Under the pieces are notes generated by a model, which was not told the DNA's origin, did no database searches, and saw only the letters and a program-made list of their open reading frames with translations. A stretch of 64,000 nucleotides of DNA, taken from contig JACWAF010000013.1 of assembly GCA_014874185.1 (NCBI GenBank), positions 1 to 64,000 of the forward strand. The letters run 5' to 3'. The position numbers were made by a program, and so were the translations under genes. The stretch comes from Nitrospirota bacterium. GTDB lineage: Bacteria > Nitrospirota > Thermodesulfovibrionia > Thermodesulfovibrionales > JdFR-88. This document shows, in pieces, positions 23,883-31,963 of this stretch (position 1 is the stretch's first letter; each line of letters opens with the position of its first letter).

Positions 23883-25243
23883 GTCTCTTTCTCCTTTATC
23901 CAGCGCACAAAGTGAGCGGCCGTCTTTTTGTTCGAGCCGAAATGGACATGAACATATGAGGCAAGCGTATTCTTATACAGGGCGGAGGATACCCAAGGGG
24001 CTTTAGCCCCGTATTCAATGTTTCTCTCATCCGGCTCGCCGAAGATGTTATATGTGACCCCCCTTTCATCCCCCCTTGAATCAGGGGGGGGCGCAAGTAT
24101 CTCGCTGTAATGGAACTCGTGTCCCCTCAGCCGCCAGCCCTTTCTGCCCAGTATGGAGTCCGAAGGAAGCTCTATCTCCCTGTAACCAAGCACGGGCCGG
24201 TTCTCTTTTCGCATGGCGGCCCTGAACGGGAATACCCCGCACATCGGATGGAATTTGCCATCAAGATAAATCCCCTTCGAAAGATACATCAGCCCGCCGC
24301 ACTCGGCATATACAGCCCCGCCCGCCCGGGCGAAGTCTTTTACCTCCGAGAGCATTTTTTGGTTCTTCGAGAGGGCCGCGCCGTAAAGCTCCGGATAACC
24401 CCCGCCCAGATAAAGCCCGTCTATTCCGGAAGGAAGTTTTTTGTCCTTTAGAGGGCTGAAAAACAGAATCTTCGCGCCCGCTTCCCTGAGCATGTCGAGG
24501 TTATCTTCGTAATAGAAACAGAAGGCCTTGTCCCTGGCCACGGCCAGCCTGGCCCTGGCCGGGGCGTGTTTCGCCTCTTCCGGCCTCCTTTCCTCAATTC
24601 CTGCAAGAAGGGCCAGACTTTCAATATCAATATGCTTCAAGACGGCATCGGCCAACTTATTTATCGCTTTTTTATTAATGGGGGACTCTTCGGCCACGGT
24701 GAGGCCCAGGTGCCGCTCCGGGATGGAGAACTCCGCGCGCCTTGGCAGGTAACCAAGCGGCTTCGCATACTTTGATACGGCCTTCTTCAGCCGCTCGTAA
24801 TGCCTCTCACCGGAGACGGAGTTGAATATCACGCCGGAAAGCCCATTGCCCTGCGCCTGGAAACCTCTTGCAATTGCGGCAGCGCTCTCGGCCATCCCGT
24901 AGGCGTTTATAACAAGGACGGTATTGGCTTCAAGGAAATCGGCCAGCCTGGCCGTGCTTCGCCTGCCCCCGTCAAAGAGGCCCATCACGCCCTCCATGAC
25001 GGCGCAGTCGGCTCCGGCGGTATGCTTTTTCACGGATTCCCGGACGTACTTCTTCCCGCACATCCAGAGGTCAAGGTTCCTGCCGGGCCTTCCGGTTATG
25101 CGGCCGTGCAGGCCGGGGTCTATGAAATCAGGCCCGGCCTTGAAGGGCTGCACGGTATGGCCGGTCTTCTTCAGGGCGGCCAGCACGCCAAGCGTGACCG
25201 TGCTCTTTCCGCAGCCGCTCTGCGTTCCGGCTATCGCCAGCAT
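23873..25243 (-). CDS. cbiA: cobyrinic acid a,c-diamide synthase
   Basis: A 456-residue ATP- and glutamine-dependent amidase. The N-terminal P-loop is AGTQSGCGKSTVTLGVLAAL, then EGVMGLFDGG near residue 85. The C-terminal class I amidotransferase domain has GLYLGGGYPELY, VYAECGGLMYLSKGI (nucleophile cysteine) and RGHEFHYSE. It is the first gene of the cobalamin operon, with its ATG right after the riboswitch terminator. Between HEFHYSE and NTLASYVHVHFGS the protein is longer than usual: DNA at 24053-24091 and 23992-24016 matches intergenic palindromic repeats of this genome, read in frame. Confidence 0.94.
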   Translation of the reverse strand: MLAIAGTQSGCGKSTVTLGVLAALKKTGHTVQPFKAGPDFIDPGLHGRITGRPGRNLDLWMCGKKYVRESVKKHTAGADCAVMEGVMGLFDGGRRSTARLADFLEANTVLVINAYGMAESAAAIARGFQAQGNGLSGVIFNSVSGERHYERLKKAVSKYAKPLGYLPRRAEFSIPERHLGLTVAEESPINKKAINKLADAVLKHIDIESLALLAGIEERRPEEAKHAPARARLAVARDKAFCFYYEDNLDMLREAGAKILFFSPLKDKKLPSGIDGLYLGGGYPELYGAALSKNQKMLSEVKDFARAGGAVYAECGGLMYLSKGIYLDGKFHPMCGVFPFRAAMRKENRPVLGYREIELPSDSILGRKGWRLRGHEFHYSEILAPPPDSRGDERGVTYNIFGEPDERNIEYGAKAPWVSSALYKNTLASYVHVHFGSNKKTAAHFVRWIKEKETWR

Positions 25244-25246
25244 GGG

Positions 25247-25282
25247 GAAAAACTAAAAATCCCGATGGCCTGCGCCACCGGG
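25247..25282 (-). terminator. riboswitch-controlled intrinsic terminator before cbiA
   Basis: On the minus strand CCCGGTGGCGCAGGCCATCG and the closing G pair into a GC-rich hairpin (25282-25261) followed by ATTTTTAGTTTTTC, three bases ahead of the cbiA ATG. This is the likely expression platform of the cobalamin riboswitch. Confidence 0.8.
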
Positions 25283-25369
25283 ACAAATCCGTTTTCTTTC
25301 ATCCCTTTCAAGGACGGCAACCTTCTTGAATTTTGGGGGCCGCCCCCTTCCTCCTCGAGAAGTCCATAT

Positions 25370-25515
25370 TGCCTCGCAGAAAGGTCTTCTGGCTCCCGGC
25401 TCGTCCTCGGTCCATCCTTCCCATGCAAGATGCACAGTGGCTAAATTGGACCTCGTCCCCGGTTACAGCGGCGGGACCGCTCCCGGCTTTAACGGGATTC
25501 CCTTACCTGCTTGAG
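25370..25515 (-). ncRNA. cobalamin riboswitch
   Basis: On the minus strand the aptamer core is clear: GGTAAGGGAATCCCGTTAAA, GCGGTCCCGCCGCTGTAA, then the B12-box-like GCCACTGTGC, CATGGGAAGG and GAGCCAGAAGACC. These occur in the order expected for an AdoCbl aptamer. The terminator at 25247-25282 follows, so bound cobalamin should shut off the ten-gene cbiA-to-cbiGH operon. Confidence 0.92.
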
Positions 25516-25596
25516 GTAATTTAATCAAAAAGGAAGGCAAGTTGTCAATCCGCCCTCCAAATTCCGCGGAATCGGTGAGATAATCTGAAAGAGGGG

Positions 25597-25944
25597 TTAG
25601 CGTTTAAGGGCGAAGAAGTAAAAGAGCTCGGTCTCGGTGACCGTATTTGTAACGGAGTGGAAATCCCCCGGTTCCACCACGAGGAGTTCCCCGCCCCGGA
25701 GGGTTTCCTCCCTGCCGTTTATATTGAAGATCATTTCGCCGCGTATGCAGAAGAAGACCTCGCAGGCGTCCTCATGAGCATGCCCTGCGGCCGTATTGCC
25801 CGGCTGGAAGACCACATGGCTTACGTTCCTGAGACATGCGGGCCCTTCGGGAGAGAGCACCTGTTTTTTGACCTCCGGGTTATGGCTTACCGGCGAAAAA
25901 GGCGCCTCCGAGAGTCGGTAATGTTTCATTCCATAATCTATCAC
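25597..25944 (-). CDS. cupin-domain protein
   Basis: A 115-residue single cupin barrel: GHAHEDACEVFFCIRGEMIF carries the metal-binding H-x-H-x(n)-E set, and GELLVVEPGDFHSV carries the second histidine motif. Such small cupins act as metal enzymes or sugar/ligand binders, and the substrate cannot be told from this. An ATG five codons downstream (25929) is an alternative start. It is divergent from the helicase gene. Confidence 0.8.
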   Translation of the reverse strand: MIDYGMKHYRLSEAPFSPVSHNPEVKKQVLSPEGPACLRNVSHVVFQPGNTAAGHAHEDACEVFFCIRGEMIFNINGREETLRGGELLVVEPGDFHSVTNTVTETELFYFFALKR

Positions 25945-26012
25945 ACTTCCATATTTCGGGCTAACCTGATAATTTCATGGAATTTTCACAATCGGAGACG
26001 ATAATTTAACAG

Positions 26013-28175
26013 ATGGACATCTTTTGGCTGGAAGAATACGGGGCCTCCAGGAGGCTGGTTGAAGCGCTGAAGTCAACGGGCCTGCAAAAACTCTATCCGC
26101 CGCAGAAGATGTCCGTCGAGGCGGGGCTCCTTTCGACGAAAAACCCCTTCGTGGTTGCGGCGCCTACCGCCTCCGGCAAGACGCTGATAGCGGAGATGGC
26201 CGCCCTGTCCCTGACGCTTGAGAGGGCAGGGAAGGTGGTCTACCTTGTCCCCCTGCGCGCACTCGCCCGGGAGAAATACGAAGACCTGTCGGGGAAATAC
26301 TCGGGTTTCGGCATAAAGGTGATGCAGAGCACGGGGGACTTCGACAGTGGCGATCCCTGGCTGGCCGATGCGGACATCCTTGTCTGCACCAACGAAAAGC
26401 TGGACTCCCTGGTGCGGCACCGCGCGCCCTGGCTGAAGGATGTGCGCCTCGTGATAGCCGACGAGATACACCTCCTTGGGGACGGCCACAGGGGGCCCAC
26501 GCTTGAGGTAGTGCTCACCCGTCTCAGGCTCACCAACCCCGATCTTAGGATAATAGCCCTCAGCGCCACCATCCCCAATGCTGACGAGATCGCCCACTGG
26601 CTTGACGCCACCCTCATCGAATCCACATGGCGGCCCGTCCCCCTGCGGGAGGGGGTGTATTTCAACGGGGCGGGGATATTCAACGACGGCACCGTGCGCT
26701 GGGTGCCATCTTCGGAAACGGGTTCGGCGGCCCTGGATCTGGCCATGGACACCATAGGCGAGGGCGGGCAGGCCCTGATATTCGTGGGCACAAGGAAGGC
26801 CGCCGAGTCACTGCCGGGAAAGGCCGGGAAACTGGTCGCTGGCAGGACCACGGAAGAAGAGAAGGCCGGTCTTTTGAAACTGGCCCAGCAGATAGCCTCC
26901 GCTTCGGCAGAACAGACAAAGACCGGCAAAAAGCTTGCGGAGCTTGTAAAAGACGGGGTCGCCTTCCACCATGCCGGCATACTTGGTTCACAAAGAAGGC
27001 TGGTGGAAGAGGGTTTCAAGGCCAATACGATAAAAATTCTGGTTTCCACCACCACGCTGGCAATGGGGCTGAACCTCCCCTCCCGGAGGGTCATAATCCG
27101 TGACTGGTGGAGATACGAGCCGGGCGTGGGCATACATTCGCTGCCCGCGATAGAAGTGAAACAGATGTCCGGCCGGGCCGGGAGGCCTGGTTATGACGAG
27201 TACGGCGAGGCCCTGCTTATAGCCAGGAACAAACGCGACGAGAGCGAATTGTTCGAGAAATACATTAAGGGCGGCCCGGAAAAGATAACCTCCAGGCTGG
27301 CAAACGACGACGCCATGCGCTTCCATATTCTGGCCTCCATAGCGGGCATGTTCACGCGGACCAGGCCCGAGCTTTTCGAATTCCTGGAGAGTACCTTTTC
27401 GGCCTACCAGGCGGGGGCCGATTTCCTCTACAAGCTTTCCGATGGGGCGCTGGATTTTCTTCAGTCGGAAGAGATGGTGAGGGCTGAAAAAAATCTTCTC
27501 CTCGCCACCCGTTTCGGACGGAGGGTCTCGGAGCTTTACCTGGACCCGCTCTCGGCAGTGGTGATCAGGGATTCGCTGAAGCTGGAACCGCCCAAGCTCC
27601 CCTTCCCGCTCCTGCAGATGATAGCCCGCACGCCGGATATGATGAGACTCTTCCTGAGAAAAAAAGACTGGGAAGAGTTGATGGAGATATACTTCGCCCA
27701 TGCCGAGAGCCTGCTGATGGCGAAAGAGGATAAATTCCCCTCGGAGGAGCTTCTATCTTCGCTCAAAACGGCATCCGTGCTGATGCAGTGGATTCTGGAG
27801 CTTCCGGAAGACCGGATCACCACGCACTTCGGCATCGGGCCCGGCGACCTGAGGACGCTAGTGGAGCTTTCGGACTGGCTCCTCTATTCCTCATACGAGA
27901 TATCGAAGCTCTTCGGACTCAAAGAGGCGCAGAAGGCGATATCACAGCTTAGGCCCAGGATTTACTACGGGGTCAAGGAGGAGCTTCTGGAGCTGGTCAC
28001 CCTGCGCGGCATAGGACGGGTAAGGGCGAGAAGCCTCTACGAAAGCGGCGTGCGCGGCCTTGACGATATAAAAAAAAGGACCGTTGCCGAGCTTTCGGGA
28101 ATACCGAATATAGGGAAGGCAATTGCCGAGGAGATCAAGAGGCAGGCCGGGAGAAACAAGAAAGAGGAATCTTGA
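26013..28175 (+). CDS. Hel308/Ski2-like superfamily 2 DNA helicase
   Basis: A 720-residue helicase of the mainly archaeal Hel308 kind. Motif I is AAPTASGKTLIAEMAAL near residue 50, Ia VYLVPLRALAREKYE, II VIADEIHLLGDGHRGPTLE near 150, III LSATIPNADEIAHWL, IV/V HHAGILGSQRR and VSTTTLAMGLNLPSRRVII, VI QMSGRAGRPGYDEYGEALLI near 385. The C-terminus ends in helix-hairpin-helix pairs (LRGIGRVRARSLYESGV and LSGIPNIGKAIAEEI). Likely unwinds stalled replication forks. It may be an old transfer from archaea; composition looks like its neighbours. Confidence 0.88.
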   Translation: MDIFWLEEYGASRRLVEALKSTGLQKLYPPQKMSVEAGLLSTKNPFVVAAPTASGKTLIAEMAALSLTLERAGKVVYLVPLRALAREKYEDLSGKYSGFGIKVMQSTGDFDSGDPWLADADILVCTNEKLDSLVRHRAPWLKDVRLVIADEIHLLGDGHRGPTLEVVLTRLRLTNPDLRIIALSATIPNADEIAHWLDATLIESTWRPVPLREGVYFNGAGIFNDGTVRWVPSSETGSAALDLAMDTIGEGGQALIFVGTRKAAESLPGKAGKLVAGRTTEEEKAGLLKLAQQIASASAEQTKTGKKLAELVKDGVAFHHAGILGSQRRLVEEGFKANTIKILVSTTTLAMGLNLPSRRVIIRDWWRYEPGVGIHSLPAIEVKQMSGRAGRPGYDEYGEALLIARNKRDESELFEKYIKGGPEKITSRLANDDAMRFHILASIAGMFTRTRPELFEFLESTFSAYQAGADFLYKLSDGALDFLQSEEMVRAEKNLLLATRFGRRVSELYLDPLSAVVIRDSLKLEPPKLPFPLLQMIARTPDMMRLFLRKKDWEELMEIYFAHAESLLMAKEDKFPSEELLSSLKTASVLMQWILELPEDRITTHFGIGPGDLRTLVELSDWLLYSSYEISKLFGLKEAQKAISQLRPRIYYGVKEELLELVTLRGIGRVRARSLYESGVRGLDDIKKRTVAELSGIPNIGKAIAEEIKRQAGRNKKEES

Positions 28176-28227
28176 GCTAATCTGTCACTCCTATATACTT
28201 AAGATATCGCATTCATACCGGAAGAGA

Positions 28228-28833
28228 ATGAATAAGAAAAGAAGAAACAAGCTGATCGTCCTGTTCAGCGTGATCGCCGCAATCATTCTGGCACACTATA
28301 TCGGGGAGATAAGCAGGCGCAAACCTGAATATCCAGGGATAGTGGAGGCCGAGCAGGTAAAGCTCACCCCTGGCCTGAAGGGCACTATAGAGTGGGTTGC
28401 CGTGCGCGAGGGGGACAAGGTGCTCAAAGGGGAGCTGATAGCCACTCTCGCATTGGAGGGTCCAGGCAGCAGCGGCAATGCGGCCGTGGAGATAGTATCG
28501 CCGGTGGACGGGGTTGTGGTTTCGGCCCCTTTCAAAGCCGGCGACGGCCTGAGCCCGGACCAGACTCTCTTCTGTATAAGCAGTCCGGAGAAAAGATGGG
28601 TCCGCCTCGACCTGGACGAGAGTGCGAGAGATAAGGTCAAACCCGGGACAGAACTCACAATAAAGGCCCCGGAGGTGAGCCGCGACTTCAAGGGGGAAGT
28701 CTTCGAGACCCGGGACTGGAAAGAACAGACCTCCGGGGGCGGAGAGACTAAGGGGATCAGGGCAAAGGTGCGCGTGGACGACCCCGAAAGGATACTTCAG
28801 CCAGGAATGACCGTCATGGCCCGGCTCCCCTGA
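28228..28833 (+). CDS. HlyD-like membrane-fusion-type protein
   Basis: About 201 residues from ATG 28228; an upstream extension overlaps the helicase and is unlikely. One N-terminal membrane helix (LIVLFSVIAAIILAHYIG), then a lipoyl/barrel-sandwich half (PGIVEAEQVKLTPGLKGTIE, REGDKVLKGELIATL, VDGVVVSAPFKAGDGLSPD) and a beta-barrel part (LDLDESARDKVKPGTELTI, RILQPGMTVMARLP). It lacks the long coiled-coil hairpin of efflux adaptors, and no transporter genes adjoin it. Confidence 0.7.
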   Translation: MNKKRRNKLIVLFSVIAAIILAHYIGEISRRKPEYPGIVEAEQVKLTPGLKGTIEWVAVREGDKVLKGELIATLALEGPGSSGNAAVEIVSPVDGVVVSAPFKAGDGLSPDQTLFCISSPEKRWVRLDLDESARDKVKPGTELTIKAPEVSRDFKGEVFETRDWKEQTSGGGETKGIRAKVRVDDPERILQPGMTVMARLP

Positions 28834-28923
28834 CCGGCGCCTCTCTTTTCAGGCCTTCCTTTTTTGGTGGTAAACTTAATCAATAAGCAGAAATCCCCTT
28901 ATGTCTGGCGCAGTCCTTAACAA

Positions 28924-30312
28924 ATGCCATATCCAGGGGGCACCTTGGCCGACCCTCTCGAGAAACTGAAACAATTCCTCCTGCAGACTCTCTGGGGCAG
29001 GGACATTTCCAAACTCAACCGCGCCGGGGTCTGGGGAATGAAATTCCTGAGGCTCCTCTATGTCGCCGTAAGGGAATTTGAGAACAACGAGCTGAACCTC
29101 CAGGCCGCAAACCTCGTATACACCACCCTGCTTGGAATGGTGCCCTTTCTGGCCGTTAGCTTCTCGGTGCTGGCTGCCTTCGGCGTGAAAAATCTGGTCG
29201 CGCCCTTTGTCGAACAGCTCCTGTCCCCGCTTGGACCCGAAAGCCCGGTGATAGCCGCGCATATCGTGGCCTTCGTGAAGAGCCTGAAGATAGGGGTGCT
29301 AAGTTCCGTGGGGCTGGTGCTCCTTGTTTATTCAGCCGTGAGCATCATTCAGAAGATAGAGGGCGCGCTGAACTTCATCTGGAGGAGCAGGAAACAGAGG
29401 ACGTTCGCCCAGCGCTTCAGCCAGTACACGAGCGTGATACTGGTGGGCCCGGTGCTGGTCTTTGCCGCCATCGGGCTCACTGCTTCGATTGCAAGCAACG
29501 CGGTCGTCCGGAGGCTCATGTCCATGCCGCACTTTGGCACGGTCTCCGTCATCGGGGGAAAGCTCATGCCCTATGTCCTGATAATCGCCGCCTTCACGTT
29601 CACCTACTCCTTCCTGCCCGCGGCCAGGGTGAAACTGAAGTCCGCCTTCGTGGGCGGCATCTTCGCAGGGGTCATGTGGCAGACCGTGGGATGGGCGTTC
29701 ACGTCCTTCATAGCTTCATCTGCACAGTACTCAGCCGTATATTCGGGGTTCGCCATCCTGATACTCTTCATCATCTGGGTAAACCTCAGCTGGAGGGTAT
29801 TTCTGGTGGGCGGGTCTATATCCTTCTATTACCAGTACCCGCACCTTGCACCCGTGACCCGGGAACTGGCCCTAAGCGGCAGGCTGAACGAAAGGCTGGC
29901 CCTCGTAATCATGTACCTGATAGGCTACAATTATTATTTCCAGAAACCCCTCTGGGACATGGACCGCCTCGTAGAACGGCTCGGGCTTCCACTGGAGCCG
30001 GTGAGCACCGTCCTGGATATCCTTCAAAAACGCGGGCTGGTTATAGAGTCCGTCATCGATTCCACCCCTTCGTTCGTTCCGGCCAGGCCGGTGGACATGA
30101 TAACCGTCCGCGAGGTGCTTGAATCCGCAAGGGCCGCCGAAGAGGACATCTATTCGATAGGCGAAAAAATCTCCGGGTTCCCGAGACTGGAGATGGAGAT
30201 GAAACAGGTCGACGAGGCCGTCTCTAAGGCCCTGGGCGAAAACACCATCAAGGACCTTTTCGTGACAGGCATGGAGACGGCCGGGGTTATTTGGGAGACC
30301 GAGATGCCCTGA
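28924..30312 (+). CDS. YihY/BrkB-family inner-membrane protein
   Basis: A 462-residue protein. The N-terminal ~290 residues are the YihY membrane domain with about six helices: NELNLQAANLVYTTLLGMVP, LLVYSAVSIIQKIEGALNFIW, GPVLVFAAIGLTASIA and the family end LILFIIWVNLSWRVFLVGGS. The C-terminal ~150 residues are soluble and helical and may form a winged helix (RLVERLGLPLEPVSTVLDIL, RGLVIESV). Proteins of this family were once called ribonuclease BN, but that activity is not theirs. Function unknown; perhaps envelope transport. Confidence 0.82.
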   Translation: MPYPGGTLADPLEKLKQFLLQTLWGRDISKLNRAGVWGMKFLRLLYVAVREFENNELNLQAANLVYTTLLGMVPFLAVSFSVLAAFGVKNLVAPFVEQLLSPLGPESPVIAAHIVAFVKSLKIGVLSSVGLVLLVYSAVSIIQKIEGALNFIWRSRKQRTFAQRFSQYTSVILVGPVLVFAAIGLTASIASNAVVRRLMSMPHFGTVSVIGGKLMPYVLIIAAFTFTYSFLPAARVKLKSAFVGGIFAGVMWQTVGWAFTSFIASSAQYSAVYSGFAILILFIIWVNLSWRVFLVGGSISFYYQYPHLAPVTRELALSGRLNERLALVIMYLIGYNYYFQKPLWDMDRLVERLGLPLEPVSTVLDILQKRGLVIESVIDSTPSFVPARPVDMITVREVLESARAAEEDIYSIGEKISGFPRLEMEMKQVDEAVSKALGENTIKDLFVTGMETAGVIWETEMP

Positions 30313-30350
30313 TTGCCGCTGTTATCTTCAGAAAAGTCTTCATTGCTAAC

Positions 30351-30556
30351 TATTAACAGTCTCATGATAGGATGCACTTAATTATTAGAAAATCCCTCCT
30401 AACCTACCCTTTGTCAAAGGGCCTTTGCCAAAGGGAGGAATTACCCCTCTTTGGAACGGGGTCCCCTAAAAGTCGCAGACTTTTTGGGGTGCGGGTTGAG
30501 GGGCGAGGGGAGATTTTCCGGCCAAAATGTCTGTTCAATTATGAGACCCTTAATAA
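30351..30556 (+). repeat. MITE-like dispersed repeat, full copy
   Basis: A full 206-bp element bounded by inverted ends TATTAACAGTCTCATGAT and ATTATGAGACCCTTAATA, with inner arms AAAATCCCTCC and GGGGAGATTTT, and hairpins CCCTTTGTCAAAGGG and AAAAGTC-GCA-GACTTTT. TA at both outer edges would fit a TA target duplication. It lies 38 bases after the yihY stop and contains no transposase gene. Confidence 0.85.
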
Positions 30557-30594
30557 ATGGTATTTTCACCCCGCAGTGATGTCAAAAACCAATG

Positions 30595-30600
30595 TATAAT
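30595..30600 (+). promoter_or_regulatory. possible -10 box for the DUF362 gene
   Basis: A perfect TATAAT ends 6 bases before the ATG at 30607. No clear -35 was seen. If used, transcription would start at or next to the codon, giving a nearly leaderless message and ruling out the upstream ATG at 30592. Confidence 0.3.
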
Positions 30601-30606
30601 TTCAGC

Positions 30607-31719
30607 ATGGCTTTTGTGATCATCCGTTCAGGGCTCGACTACGATTATGCCTCTATAAAGCCGATTGTCCATGAAATCATGGACAAGGCCGGGCTCGCCG
30701 CAATCAAAAAAGAAAGCCGGGTTGTGATAAAACCCAATCTGCTGGCCGCCGCCCCGCCTGAAAAAGCGATGACAACCCACCCGCTGGTAGTCAGGGCCGC
30801 GGCCGAGTACGTTCTTGAAAAAGGCGCGGTCCCTCAGATATCGGACAGCCCTGCCCTGGGCGGCTTCGATAAGATATTGAAAGAAAGCGGCATAAGGGAC
30901 GCCCTGAAAGGGCTGGATGTGAATTTCAAGGAGTTCCGGGAATCCGCTATCGTGGAAACCCTTGAGCCTTTTAGAAGGCTTGAGCTTGCCAGAGACGCCC
31001 TGGAGGCCGATTTCCTCATAAACCTTCCGAAGCTGAAGACCCATCAGCAGATGCTCCTTACTCTGGGCGTGAAAAATCTCTTCGGCTCTGTCGTGGGCTT
31101 CAAAAAGCCCGAGTGGCATTTCCGCACCGGGATAGACCGCGATATATTCGCAAAGCTCCTGGTCCTCATCCATGCCGCCCTCAAGCCCTCCGCAACCATA
31201 ATTGACGGCATCCTCGCGATGGAAGGACAGGGGCCGGGCAGAAGCGGAAGGCCGAAGAAACTGGGCGTGTTGCTGGGCTCAGATAGCGCCGTGTCCCTGG
31301 ACCATGCCGTCTGCCGGATGCTGGGCCTTGCCCCCGAAGACCTCCTCACAAATAAAACAGCCCGCGAGCTTGGCTTTCCGGGGGATTTCGAGCTGGATGG
31401 CGAACTGCCCCAAATAAGGGATTTCAAGCTTCCGCGCATGAGCCCCCTGGTCTTCGGGCCGAAGGCCTTCCACGGCTTTTTACGCAGCCACCTGGTGGAA
31501 AGGCCCGTCCCGGACGAGGACATCTGCAAGCTCTGCGGCGAGTGCTGGAAATACTGCCCGGCGAAGGCCATCACGAAGGGAGAAAAGGCCCCCGTCTTCG
31601 ACTACGAAAAGTGCATACGCTGCTACTGCTGCATAGAGGTCTGCCCCCATGCGGCACTGAGCGCCAAAGAGACCCTGCCCGGAAGGCTCATCAAAAGCGT
31701 CATAAAAAGGAGGAAATGA
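30607..31719 (+). CDS. DUF362 protein with two C-terminal [4Fe-4S] motifs
   Basis: About 370 residues from MAFVIIR (an ATG five codons upstream is also open). The DUF362 core has RVVIKPNLLAAAPPEKAMTT near residue 45, ISDSPALGGF, and LINLPKLKTHQQMLLTLGVK, near 150. The C-terminal ferredoxin part carries CKLCGECWKYCP and CIRCYCCIEVCP near residues 315-355, two four-iron clusters. Family members are redox proteins of unknown reaction, common in anaerobes. A repeat element sits just upstream. Confidence 0.82.
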   Translation: MAFVIIRSGLDYDYASIKPIVHEIMDKAGLAAIKKESRVVIKPNLLAAAPPEKAMTTHPLVVRAAAEYVLEKGAVPQISDSPALGGFDKILKESGIRDALKGLDVNFKEFRESAIVETLEPFRRLELARDALEADFLINLPKLKTHQQMLLTLGVKNLFGSVVGFKKPEWHFRTGIDRDIFAKLLVLIHAALKPSATIIDGILAMEGQGPGRSGRPKKLGVLLGSDSAVSLDHAVCRMLGLAPEDLLTNKTARELGFPGDFELDGELPQIRDFKLPRMSPLVFGPKAFHGFLRSHLVERPVPDEDICKLCGECWKYCPAKAITKGEKAPVFDYEKCIRCYCCIEVCPHAALSAKETLPGRLIKSVIKRRK

Positions 31720-31747
31720 TACTCAGCATTATGCAACCCTCTCAGGC

Positions 31748-31870
31748 GGGTTCAAGTTTGCAACTTTGAACCCGATAGTTGGTTTTCAGATAACGAATAT
31801 TTCGGTTCAGGTTACAAACCTGAACCAGCAAAGGAAAGATTCCGGACGAGCCGGAATGACAATGAAATAA
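31748..31870. repeat. cluster of short palindromic repeats
   Basis: Three hairpins follow each other between genes: GGGTTCAAGTTTGCAACTTT with GAACCC, GGTTCAGGTTACAAACCTGA with ACC, and AGATTCCGG..CCGGAATGA. The last belongs to the ATTCCGG family also seen at 36466 and 58512. No gene is visible. Confidence 0.55.
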
Positions 31871-31901
31871 TCTTTTTTAGGTCCATGGCAGCCGTTATCG
31901 C

Positions 31902-31930
31902 TTGACTTGAGGCCGCGGTTTTTTTATCCT
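31902..31930 (+). promoter_or_regulatory. sigma70-type promoter of mtaP-apt
   Basis: TTGACT (31902-31907), a 17-base spacer, then TATCCT (31925-31930), 33 bases ahead of the mtaP ATG, which has AGAGGAGA as its ribosome site. Confidence 0.6.
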
Positions 31931-31963
31931 CAATTCTGAATCAAATTCCTTTAGAGGAGAACC

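Noticed and set aside
30372-30599. conserved peptide beginning near SKGLCQREELPLFGTGSPKS, found in several repeat copies
   Set aside because: The frame is open only because the copies are nearly identical; it crosses hairpins, has no ribosome site, and reads into different sequence at each end.
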